NCBI RefSeq assembly: GCF_036898095.1
Contig: NC_090757.1
Coordinates: forward strand, 65,197,964-65,261,963
Source: Palaemon carinicauda
Lineage: Eukaryota > Arthropoda > Malacostraca > Decapoda > Palaemonidae
Reading direction: 5' to 3'
DNA: 64,000 bases
Shown here: in pieces, positions 34,134-43,876 of the stretch
Position numbering within the stretch: the first letter of the stretch is position 1
How the letters are laid out: every line of letters starts with the position of its first letter
The notes under the pieces: generated by a model
Databases searched by the model: none
What the model was told of the DNA's origin: nothing
Seen by the model: only the letters and a program-made list of their open reading frames with translations
Made by a program: the position numbers and the translations under genes

Positions 34134-34412
34134 GTGTCCTGATCTTGATCCTGTGTTAACTCAAGTTCTTGCAAAAAATTAAACAAAGCCACAACAAGTA
34201 AATGTAGTTAATAATAATCAAGTTGCGGGAATGACGTGTTATAATTGCAAACGTCAAGGTCACTTGATTGCGGACTGTAGAACGAAATTCTGTTCGATAC
34301 ATAATAGTTCGACTCATTCATATAGTCAGTGCTACTCGTGTAAGACACAACAGAATCCTAAAAATGCACAGTCAATTCCACAGTCAGTTCCATATGGAAA
34401 TAAAAAGAAAAA
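34126..34412 (+). pseudogene. Gypsy nucleocapsid frame with stop (unit 3)
   Basis: The ATG overlaps the gag stop as in units 1 and 2. A TAA at 34180-34182 closes the frame after 18 codons, the same T-to-A change as in unit 0. The zinc knuckle CYNCKRQGHLIADC downstream is intact. The frame then runs into the DIRS b end at about 34413. Confidence 0.78.
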
Positions 34413-34761
34413 GGAAAAATTCGAAGATAATTTGTATTTTTCCTAACCATACAAACCTTAGCTATATACATTGGGTTTACCTTTTAGCGTAGCTGAAATG
34501 GTGAGCCATTAGAATTTAACGAGGGTGTATTACCCCCGCGCTAGTTAGCGGGGGGGGGGGGGTAGGGGAGTGGTAGCTAGCTACCCCTCCCCCCCTCACA
34601 CACCGGTGAATTCTTCACTTTCACTTAGAGGTAGGACTTGTCTTGGGGGACAGGGCTGGCGGGAATATATATGTAAATAGCTAAGGTTTGTATGGTTAGG
34701 AAAAATACAAATTATCTTCGAATTTGTCATTTGTTCCGTAACCGAAATACAAACCACGCTA

Positions 34762-35908
34762 CCGTATATACTCGTGTAATGTTCGACCCCCCTATTTTGC
34801 CTTCAAAATCATGAATTCATCATATACCTCATGTAATGTTTGAGTCTTGATTTTGGCAGTAGGCTAGAGGTTATGCCTCAATGGTCTTTTATCTCCAGCA
34901 TACCATAATTACCAACAAAGTAAGGGTTATGCCTAAGTGCGACAAACAAATGTATAAAACAAATCGGAACAACACCTAAATACTAACATCTGTTTACAAT
35001 AACAATTGAGTATTCAGCGTACATTTTCTAGCGAACACTTTAGTTGCAAACAGCCGATTATCATCACCGCCTAATAGCTTTCAAAAACAAGCAAACACTA
35101 CAAGTAGCAAACAAAATTAGTTCATCGTTTTGAGTAACAAATTACCATTACCGGTAATTGCAGGTAATTACGGTGATTATAATTACCCGTTATGCAAATA
35201 ATTTTTTTTCCTCACAATAAATATGAATAAGAATTTACTCATAACCCATCAAGATCTCTACCAATTAATATAAAGAATTTACTGCAAAATTCAAGCTTCA
35301 AGTTATTGCAGCCGCTGTCCGCTGAGACAAATAACGTTCAAGCCGTAAAAATGTATTGAGTTACCGAAACTACCGTTTGAACTTGGAGAAAAAAAAATGT
35401 GGATTCAATTAAGAAAAATTTTTGCGGTTTATTATTAATATCAATTAATATACCATACCAAGTAAAATAAAATGAGCCTGGTTTTTTCATTAACCATATC
35501 ACGTTATAACATACGGTGCCCCACTGTTTGCTAGCTTGATACCTGCTGCGTTATGGTAAAGTCATTACTCGTAGCGGAAAAAAACTATTTATGATGGTTT
35601 AGGAAATAAAATCCATGCTAATAATATGCCTGGTGTTGAATGAACATGGTTAGTACTGTATATATAGGCCTAGCCTATGTTTACATACCGGTAGGTAGCC
35701 TTATATACGTGTAAGCATAGCCTACGATTACCAACCAGTAGGTAGCATAGCCTAGGGTAATGTTCGCGTAGGCCTAGCTTACGTTTACGTACCGGTAGGC
35801 CAGAAATTTTTACTTTTTCAAATATATATCTCGTGTAATGTTCGACCCTTACTTTTTTTAACTGAAAAATAGGCCTTAAAAAATCGATCATTACACGAGT
35901 ATATACAG
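34762..35908. mobile_element. Complete TA-inserted DNA transposon (Tc1/mariner- or pogo-like, non-autonomous)
   Basis: 1147 bases flanked by TA (34760-34761 and 35909-35910). The left end is CCGTATATACTCGTGTAATG and the right end is CATTACACGAGTATATACAG, inverted with one mismatch. Removing the element restores CACGCTATTTACAT, the uninterrupted sequence of other DIRS copies, which makes the limits firm. No transposase frame is present. A TA duplication fits the Tc1/mariner superfamily including pogo; a finer assignment would be a guess. Confidence 0.85.
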
Positions 35909-36397
35909 TATTTACATTGGGTGACTTACCCCTTAGGAAGGGTGGAAAGTCCCCAGCCATACTGGCTTTGGCTATACCCAGTGACTCAGAATCCGAGTGA
36001 GTCGCACTCGAGAAAAGGAGTCCCTGCACCTCACAAGTTCCTTGCTCCGCAAGGAACCATGTGGCCTACATAAGCTTGTGTGTGAAGGAAGAAGTGTGAG
36101 CCATCCTAGGCAGTAGACCTGGAGTTCCAGAAGGAACTATGGGTTAGGACATTCCCAATACCATCTCGTCAGAGTATGGGGGACGCGACAGTATTGACTC
36201 AATACTCGGAACACAAGGAAGCATGGTTTACCTGCAGAGGTTCGAGGTCAGCTATGCAGACCAGGATGCTGCTTCCTCGTAGAGGGGATGATGAAGAAAG
36301 AAGTAAGGGCCAAACATACTTCTTTCGTTCATGCAGACTAAAACCTGATAACAATGCCCTCAACCTTCTGCTACCTGTCCAAAAAGGAGCCCGAGGT

Positions 36398-37355
36398 TAG
36401 ACCAGCTGTTGTGTAGCCACCACAGAGCGATAGAAACGTATCGAAACTCCTGTGGGTCACGCCCTGCAGGAAGCGGGCTGCGAAGGTCATTAGACGCTTC
36501 CAGACTCCAGCTTGTAGCACCTGCGTCACAGAGTAGTATTACTCGAAGGCGAGGGACGTTGCGATATATCCGACATCGTGCTGTAGGGCGACGTGACGGG
36601 GGAGGGTGTGGATTCAGGTCGAGATGAATGTCCTTGAGTCCGAGCTGAAGAGGAATACTGGTGACTCTTCCCCGTGTCCTTCTTGTGCTTCCAAACCGGC
36701 TGCACGTGAGGACAAACTGCAGCTGTTCCCAAAGCTAACCTCTCAATTCCTTTACTGGCAAGAAGGAGAAGGTTTTGGGACATCAGATACAGACAGGTGA
36801 TTCAAAATCTTGAAGGAATTGGACCGAAGGGCCGGGACCCCAAGATTCTGAGTCTAGCCAACAACTCAGGAGCGAACCTGAATGTTGCCTTCCCCCATTC
36901 CTTAGAAAGGGCGGAGTCTTACGAGACCAAGAAGATTGCTTACACACTGGCCGCGGCCAGAGTGAGCAGGAGCCCCAAGACGGAATACGATCAGAGGCCT
37001 GACGTAAAGGGTCTTAAGAAGATCTCTTAAGGGACTAAAAAGTCCGAGCCATGCTCCATGTTGGAGGTCTCAATCCGACTAGGGCAGGGACGTTCGCAGC
37101 TTCGCATGAGCGAGGAAAGGTCCAGCGGGAAGGAAAAAGTTATTCCTTTAAGCCTGAAGGTCAGGGAAAGGCTGAGCAAAAGGCTTCATTGCCGAGAGCG
37201 GAAAGGAGTTTCCTCCCGTCGAAAGGCAATAAGTTCGTATTGCTGGAGAAGAGGCCTCAAGGGAAGAGGTATATCTCCCACGACACCAACCACCTTCGAC
37301 TCTCCACTTTGCCTGGAAGACCCCTGCGGATGACTATCGCAGATGACGCGACCTC
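36398..37355 (-). pseudogene. Tyrosine recombinase remnant of DIRS b
   Basis: Minus-strand pieces keep the VTSPYST and carboxy features seen in DIRS a, but frames differ from those copies, showing independent decay. No catalytic motif is readable. Confidence 0.73.
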
Positions 37356-38523
37356 CGTACCGCGACTATAGCGGGTTGTCTCTTCTTGAGGAGGAGGCGT
37401 AGTGTCTCCAGGCATGAAGCCGAAGCGACGCCCCGGCTGGTGAAAGATGTTGCAGTGTGGTTGTTTGAGTAGCCTGTGCCGTGGGAGAAGCTCTCCCAGG
37501 AGTTTCGTCAGGAGAAGCAGAGGGTCCGGAAACCGTTCTACGTATAGTCACAGTGGAGCTCTCAGGGCCATTGAAAGGTTGACAGACAACCTGGTCTTGT
37601 TGAGACCCATTCTCAACGGACAACAAAGGAGAAAGACTCAGGAGTCGATGTTGTCCCACCATCACCGGAATGCATCTTGCCAGAGTTTCGGGGTCTGAGA
37701 CTGGGGGGAAGAACAGCGAAAGCTTGAGGTTCCAAGGTGTCACGATAAGGTCCCCCAGGCCAGGACTTGCTGGTTACTCAGGGCCAAAGACCCCCAGGTG
37801 CACTCTCTCTACGAGGCTCTGCTCGGATAGTCGGAGAGAACATTCCTTTGCCCGGAATAAGCGAGCCGATAGTGGTATTGAGAGGATCTCAAATCATCTC
37901 AGTATCTCTACTGCAAGATGCGAAGGTATGAAAATGCGTCCCTTGCTGGTTAGAACATGCCAGTACCATGGAGTCGTCGCGCATGGAGCGACTCGGCAGG
38001 ATCTGTAGGATCTGTAGAGGGGCCAAACTACGGCCCCTAAGCCTGCCTGAATGATGGAGAGGTATCCTTCAGGCCCTGACCATAGGCATGGACCGGAACA
38101 TGCCCCCCCCACCCCCCCCCCCCCCACTTTTCTCTGACGAGTCCGAGAACAGCATAAAAAATGTGGGGAAAGGACGAGAATATCCACTACCATCAAGAGC
38201 TTCCATAGGTCTACCCCCATTGCAGGTCTAATCGTCCCGCTGGTCCCATACGGGCCAGAAAGTACGGTTAATCGTTGCTTTGAAACCACCGGAACTTGGG
38301 CCGCCCCACAGGGAACTTATCCTGAGGCGACCATTCGGAACTTTAGACGGGTCAATGAGGAAAGAGACCTAGAAAACGTTCCAAGGTAGGGCTGAAAGCT
38401 CTGCCCGACTGAAAACAGGTACTGCAATTCTCCTCAGCCTTGCCAGAGTCAACTGAAGGGAAGGCTCGGAGGAGGCGGCAACAGAATCTGGCGTCCCCAG
38501 GCGGTCACCCATCCAAGTACCAA
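37356..38523 (-). pseudogene. RT/RNase H remnant of DIRS b, RT core deleted
   Basis: The RNase H side (37700-38120) aligns with DIRS a. At 38523 the alignment to unit 0 jumps from position ~6233 to ~7411, deleting the RT palm and the ORF1 carboxy end. The join lies at ACCAAC/ACAACA, a short microhomology. It carries an unusually long C run (38102-38126). Confidence 0.72.
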
Positions 38524-39167
38524 CCAACATCGAGCTTGCCCGCAAGTTCGAAACTTGGCGACGAAACGCCAAGGTGCTTGAGCCCCGAGAGGAGGAAAGT
38601 ACCCATGACCTTCCTGTAGCTTCCTTGAACAAAACCTCGGGTCGCAACCGAGGAGGGAAAGGACCTGGTAAGCCCCTTTCACGAAATGGAGAAGAGGAAG
38701 GGGTAAACCAGTCATCCCTTGGCTGATGGAGAAATCTCGAACGGAAAGCTCCCTGGCAAAACCCTTCCAGGGAATGACGGGGAATGGCTAACCCAGGTCC
38801 TGAAAAGAAGAATGTTGCTCAGACCACCCTGAAGATTCTTCCTGCTCTTGCATGTGCCATGCTCTGCTTTTAAGGGGTGAGCCCGTGTCCTGGAAATACG
38901 CTCCCGAAGACTCGCCAGGCTGGCCATGCTGCGGAACCCAAACGGGAATCACGGTCGCAATCGCCCTGGCGCTCTAGCGATGGTAAATCAATGGTTTGCG
39001 CGTGGGTGAACGTGGAAGCGCCCATGCGCGGGCACGCAGGAACGCAAACGAAGGTGCGCGAAAGAGCGCAGAAGGAGGGCGAGCGTGGTAAGAAGGGCGA
39101 GAGCTGTTGGTCGGCGAGCGATAACCCATAGGCGAGCAATGGATACTGCAAGAATTAAGCTGACGTT

Positions 39168-40137
39168 CGAGCGACGGAACACCGTCGGTCCGCGCGACGA
39201 AACACCGTCGGTCCGGGCGACGAAACACCGTCGGTCCGGGCGACGGAACACCGGCGGTCCGGGCGACGGAACACCGGCGGTCCGGGCGACAGAACACTGT
39301 CGGTCCGGGCGACGGAACACCGGCGGTCCGGGCGACGGAACACCGGCGGTCCGGGCGACGGAACACCGGCGGTCCGGGCGACGGAACACCGTCGGACCGC
39401 GCGACGGAACACCGTCGGACTGCGCGATGGAACACCGTCCGTCCGCGCGACGGAACACTGTCCGTCCGCGCGACGGAACACCGTCGGTCGGCGCGACGGA
39501 ACACCGTCGGTCGGCGCGACCGAACACCGTCCGTCCTCGCGACGGAACACCGTCCGTCCGGCGACGGAACACCGTCGGTCCGCGCGACGGAACATTCGTC
39601 GGTCCGCGCGACGGAACACCGTCGGACCGCGCGACGGAACACCGTTGGACCGCGCAACGGAACACCGTCGGACCGCGCGACGGAACACCGTCCGTATGCG
39701 CGACGGAACACCGTCCGTCCGCGCGACGGAACACCGTCCGTTTGCGCGATGGAACACCGTCCGTCCGCGCGACGGAACACCGTCCGTCCGCCCGAGGGAA
39801 CACCGTCCGTCCGCGCGACGGAACACCGTCCGTCCGCGCGACGGAACACCGTCCGTCCGCGCGACGGAACACCGTCCGTCCGCGCGACGGAACACCGTCC
39901 GTCCGCGCGACGGAACACCGTCCGTCCGCGCGACGGAACACCGTCCGTCCGCGCGACGGAACACCGTCCGTCCGCGCGACGGAACACCGTCCGTCCGCGC
40001 GACGGAACACCGTCCGTCCGCGCGACGGAACACCGTCCGTCCGCGCGACGGAACACCGTCCGTCCGCGCGACGGAACACCGTCCGTCCGCGCGAAGGAAC
40101 ACCGTCTGTCCGCGCGACGGAACACCGTAGGTTCGCG
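39168..40137. repeat. 23-bp minisatellite, about 42 copies, open in all frames
   Basis: Consensus GACGGAACACCGTCCGTCCGCGC without gaps over most of its length. The left third is mixed (GTCGGTCCGGGC, GGCGGTCCGGGC) and 39800-40080 is nearly perfect, which suggests recent homogenisation of the right side. The period is not divisible by three, and no frame of the consensus contains a stop. Each frame therefore gives the same 23-residue Arg/Thr/Pro-rich repeat, with a different one on the other strand. Confidence 0.93.
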
Positions 40138-40991
40138 CGCGGGCGAACATTGCAGAGCATGTGCGCTGTCGCGCATGAGCGTAGGCGTGCGGTTGCACGG
40201 GCACGTGGGCACGCGGGTGAGCGCAGGTGGTCGGGAGACCGATGACGCATAGGAGGGCGATGGCGCGTTGACAAGCGATGGCGCATTCTGGCGAGCGATA
40301 GCCCGTAGGCGAGTGAAGGCGCGTTGGCATATGATGGCGCATTGGCAACCGATGGCGCGTCGGCAAGCGACAGCGCGTTGGTGAGCGGTGGTGCGTTAAC
40401 AACTACTAGCGCGCAGGTGAAGGATAGCGCGGGCGCATAGGCGATTGCCAACGCGAGAGAGACTAGTGATGGTTAGCGCGCATCGCGCTAACAGAAGGCG
40501 CGCAGGTGCATCAGGAAGGTGAGCGCTGAAGCAAGCTGTTAATCAGGCGATCCTAGATGGTCAGAAAACCGTTGGAGCCCATTGGTGCGTGGCAGAAAAG
40601 GGCGCTGACGATGAAGAAAGCTGGCGCAAAGAAAGACATAAGTAAAGGTGAGCGCTAGCGAGCAGGAGGAAGATCTAAGGCAAGACTCAGCTACCGGAGA
40701 TCGTGGTCCACAGCAGGTGAGCGCTAGATTGCTACTGATGGTGTCCAGGGGAACTGACACGCGTGGCAGATCGATGGCAATCGTTGACGCGTAGGAGATC
40801 GCTGACGAGCAGGTGAACGTTGACGCGTCTATGGTCGCTGGCGAGCTGGTGATCGCTGGCGAGCAGAAGGCATCTCGTGAAAGCCTGTGCGTAGAAGAAG
40901 AGTCCTTGTCCAAGACCTGAACCGAAGTTCTAGATCACGAGGGCGAACATGGGCGCACAGGGCGCGTAACAGGAACCAACAGGAACAGAGA

Positions 40992-41300
40992 GATGATCAT
41001 CATGAGAGCGCTGACGAACAGGAGAGCGAGAGATGATCATCATGAGAGCGCTGACGAACAGGAGAGCGCTGACGAAAAGGAGTGCGCTGGCGAACAGGAG
41101 AGCGCTAGCGATCAGGAAAGCGCTGACGAGCAGGAGAGCGCTGACGAAAAGAAGTGCGCTGGCGAACAGGAGAGCGCTAGCGATCAGGAAAGCGCTGACG
41201 AGCAGGAGAGCGCCTGTGCGCTAACACTGAGCAGGAGCAGGAGAGCGCCTGTGCGCTAACACTGAGCAGGAACAGGAGAGCGCCTGTGCGCTAACACTGA
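40992..41300. repeat. 18-bp and larger direct repeats in DIRS b ORF1
   Basis: Units such as GAGAGCGCTGACGAACAG (18 bp) repeat about ten times. A larger block ending GCGCCTGTGCGCTAACACTGAGCAGGA then occurs three times (near 41210, 41247 and 41280). The period is a multiple of three, so this array would keep frame if ORF1 were translated. Confidence 0.8.
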
Positions 41301-41880
41301 GCAGGAGAGAACACAGCGGAAGGGCATGCAGGGGAACCCTGACACGCAAGGGAAGAACCCCCGTGGGAGGCAACCCTTAGCCCCGAAGGGATCGTAGTCC
41401 GTCGGGAGACTGATGTCCGTCGGAAGACCGTTGTCTGTCCGTCGGGAGACTGATGTCCGTCGGAAGACCGTTGTCCGTCGGGAAGACCGTTGCCCGTCGG
41501 AAGACGAGGTCAGACTGCTGTCCTTCTGCACCTGGGGCGGAAGATCAAGAAGAAGTTGTAGGCTGCATACGGAGATTCAAAAAGGCGCCACCTTGCGCCC
41601 TTATAGGGAGATGGGAGGCCCTTACGACGAGGCGGACGGAGAGCCTTACGCGAAGGAGGCCAACAGCAACAATAGCAGAAGAATCCTCCGAAGAGGAGTC
41701 TCTATGAGTGTACTCTCTCGCGAAAGAAAGAGAAACACTTCATAGAAGAGACTGGTCAGCCAGTGACCTAAAAGGAGCAATCCTCCGAAGAGGGGCTCTT
41801 GCAGTTGCCCAGCCCCTTGAGAAAAACTGCAAGTGCGACCGCTCAGCACCAAGAGCATAGTCGCACGAAAAAAAGGCAAG

Positions 41881-42790
41881 AGAAGAACCCTCCAAAAGGG
41901 GAAAAACTCAAGCCTGGACAGGAAAAACTTCCCTCGGAAGGAAAGTTACCCACCCAAGGAGGCGAGCTTCCTGAGATTTCTAAAATGAACTGGAGAGCTG
42001 TCAATCATCACGGGAGTACTTCCAGAAGAAGGAGACACGCCCCTGACGAAGATCCACAGGGGAGGCAGCAACAGCCGAATCAACAGGCCTCAACAAGACA
42101 GCTCACACCGTTGCCACATTACAGAAACGAACTAGATCGGTAACTGTAAAAAAATAAAACAAAAATCATTAGTACACATTCATTCCTCCGGGAAGGCTCC
42201 GAAGAGGAATCCCGAGGGAAAGGAACACAAGAATTACACAATAGGCACGTGCCCTCACAACCACTCACACTCACGGAAGAGAGCTGTAACCAACACAGAA
42301 TTATAACAATTATAATTAAGTAACTATGTAATTATGTAACTTAAAAATGAATGAACACTAAAGAAAGAACGAAAACCCCGAAAGGAATCATCCTACAAAG
42401 CTGAAAAATCAACAAATACAATTAGATTCATAAACTAATTGAGACAAAATGTACGGCGTAGCAACCCCCCCACACGGGAAGGAAGCTACATAAGGCGTAC
42501 TAACGTATTAAAAGGGTGAACGACCTCAAGAGAGAGAGAGAGAAAGACCGAAGTCAAATTCGATCGCGACCCATGAAATTACACCATGGTGGCCTACTGC
42601 AGAGGGCTCCACGGAGATATCGTACACTACACACACAACCACAAACTCTGAAAAGGAAACTTACTGATTTCTATACTCAAATATATACATAAACATGAGA
42701 AACTGTTTACATATATATTGAGTAAAAGAAAAGTAAGTGATTAAGTAAAGACAAAACAAACAATGGCTGCCAAGCGAGGACAAAGACAGA
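41881..42790. other. DIRS b leader region, no gene supported
   Basis: Aligns with the DIRS a leader with more substitutions. It contains a (GA)n tract near 42530-42545. Nothing coding was recognised. Confidence 0.5.
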
Positions 42791-43007
42791 GACGTCTGTC
42801 CATGTCCGAGCCAAAAGTGAAAGTGAAGCATTCACCAGTGTGTGAGGGGGGGAGGGGTAGCTAGCTACCACTCCCCTAACCCCCCCCCCCCGCTAACTAG
42901 CGCGGGGGTAATACACCCTCGTTAAATATTAATGGCTCGCCATTTCAGCTACGCTAAAAGGTAAACCCAATATAAATAGCGTGGTTTGTATTTCGGTTGC
43001 GGAACAA

Positions 43008-43399
43008 ATCCTCATTTCAATAAGAAAAAAACAGCCAAACGTCAATGTAGTTCAGAATCCGAAACAAACAAACAGTTCTTCGAATAACGCTGATCCTGGT
43101 TCGTCAAACCAGACCTCGCAAGGTCAGACTAATTTTCAGAATGTGCAGAGCAAAGCAAATACCACATAATTAACTCTAGTGGGGAAGAGAGTGATGTTGG
43201 GTGAAGGTCATTCTTGTCAACATCAGTAGTATTGAATAATCAATTTAATGTTTTATCAGATCATTGTGAGGCAATAGATTTTCCTATGAAACACACGGCT
43301 GAATTAAGTAAATCAGTGTATGCTCCCGTATATTTGCAACGAATTCATACAATAATAAGCCAAAATGAGTTACGACCAACATTATATGCTGTAAATTAA
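43008..43399 (+). pseudogene. Gypsy gag tail / pre-protease region
   Basis: Resumes the Gypsy element after DIRS b. An Asn/Gln/Ser-rich stretch (NSSSNNADPGSSNQTSQ) fits a nucleocapsid tail. It is followed by about 60 codons (43214-43399) ahead of the protease. It is broken by a frame change near 43150-43170, an in-frame TGA at 43202-43204 and a TAA at 43397-43399. Confidence 0.7.
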
Positions 43400-43876
43400 G
43401 AACACAGATCATTTACATTATTTTTTGACTCTGGTAGTCCACGTAATATCATGGATTTGAGGACACATCATTTGTCGTTTTCGAACTTTCCAATAGAAAA
43501 ATCCAGAGTAAGACTCTCGGGTATAGGAAATAATGAATTAAATGTAATAGGCGTAACTCATGTTCAGTTCAAGGTTGGTAAGCGCACGTTTGCCGATACA
43601 TTTGTTGTTGTACAAAACATTGATATGTATCCAGCTGTAATTATAGGATACCCATCTATGGGCAATCAAAACATCATCTTAGCCCATGCCAAGCACGGCG
43701 TGTATATCAAAGGAAAATTCTATAAGTCTTCTAATACCTTAGAATCAGTTTTGGATAAAAAGGAGACGACAAATGAAACAGTGACGTACATTGAAGAACC
43801 AATACCTTGTCTCACTAATAAAGAAATAATTTACGCGACCCAACAGAATTCTCGTTCACCCGTAATATCATCTTGA
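43400..43876 (+). pseudogene. pol: Gypsy aspartic protease
   Basis: In the frame of the preceding segment, FFDSGSPRNIMD (near 43415-43455) is the protease active-site loop in the DSG form. It is followed by VRLSGIG..ELNVIGV, FADTFVVVQNIDMYPAVIIG (flap and dimer region) and YPSMGNQNIIL. The expected length is about 110 residues. It would cut the polyprotein. It lies between two breaks, the TAA at 43397 and a frame change with TGA at 43874-43876, so it is not linked to gag or RT. Confidence 0.78.

Larger units (their letters stand above)
38524..41880 (-). pseudogene. ORF1 remnant of DIRS b, dominated by minisatellites
   Basis: Flanks match DIRS a ORF1 (38524-39150 and 40480-41880), including the TLIETPLRR segment near 41680-41720. 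The centre is a ~970-base 23-bp array. Open frames of 386-487 codons on both strands here are products of the array. Confidence 0.68.
1485..43007. repeat. Head-to-tail array of a ~10.7 kb composite retrotransposon unit (4 copies)
   Basis: The same gag landmark (TTAAATGCCAAACAAATCG) occurs at 1485, 12227, 22971 and 33666, giving periods of 10742, 10744 and 10695. Everything between these points in the first three units is collinear and differs only at scattered bases, homopolymer lengths and minisatellite copy number. The fourth unit keeps gag but carries a different DIRS copy. The unit mixes pieces of two unrelated element classes, so it was amplified as a block after nested insertion rather than by transposition of either element. 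A collapsed or mis-joined assembly is an alternative that sequence alone cannot exclude. Confidence 0.93.
34413..43007 (-). mobile_element. Decayed DIRS retroelement 'DIRS b' inserted between gag and pol
   Basis: About 8.6 kb including a 1.15-kb transposon. The left end AAATTCGAAGATAATTTG abuts gag and the right end GGTTGCGGAACAA abuts the rest of the Gypsy element. Its body aligns with DIRS a but is clearly more diverged. It lacks about 1.18 kb of RT and ORF1 (see 38523) and has a massively expanded 23-bp array. It has only one left terminal module, unlike units 0-2, so this is the ancestral insertion rather than the rearranged form. Confidence 0.85.

Noticed and set aside
39168..40137. Possible CRISPR array because of regular short repeats
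   Set aside because: There are no unique spacers; repeats are directly adjacent and the genome is eukaryotic. It is a minisatellite.
38974..40451. Open frames of 386-487 codons that look like a repetitive secreted or structural protein
   Set aside because: All six frames of the 23-bp array are open, there is no conserved flanking domain, and the frames begin and end in decayed DIRS ORF1 sequence.
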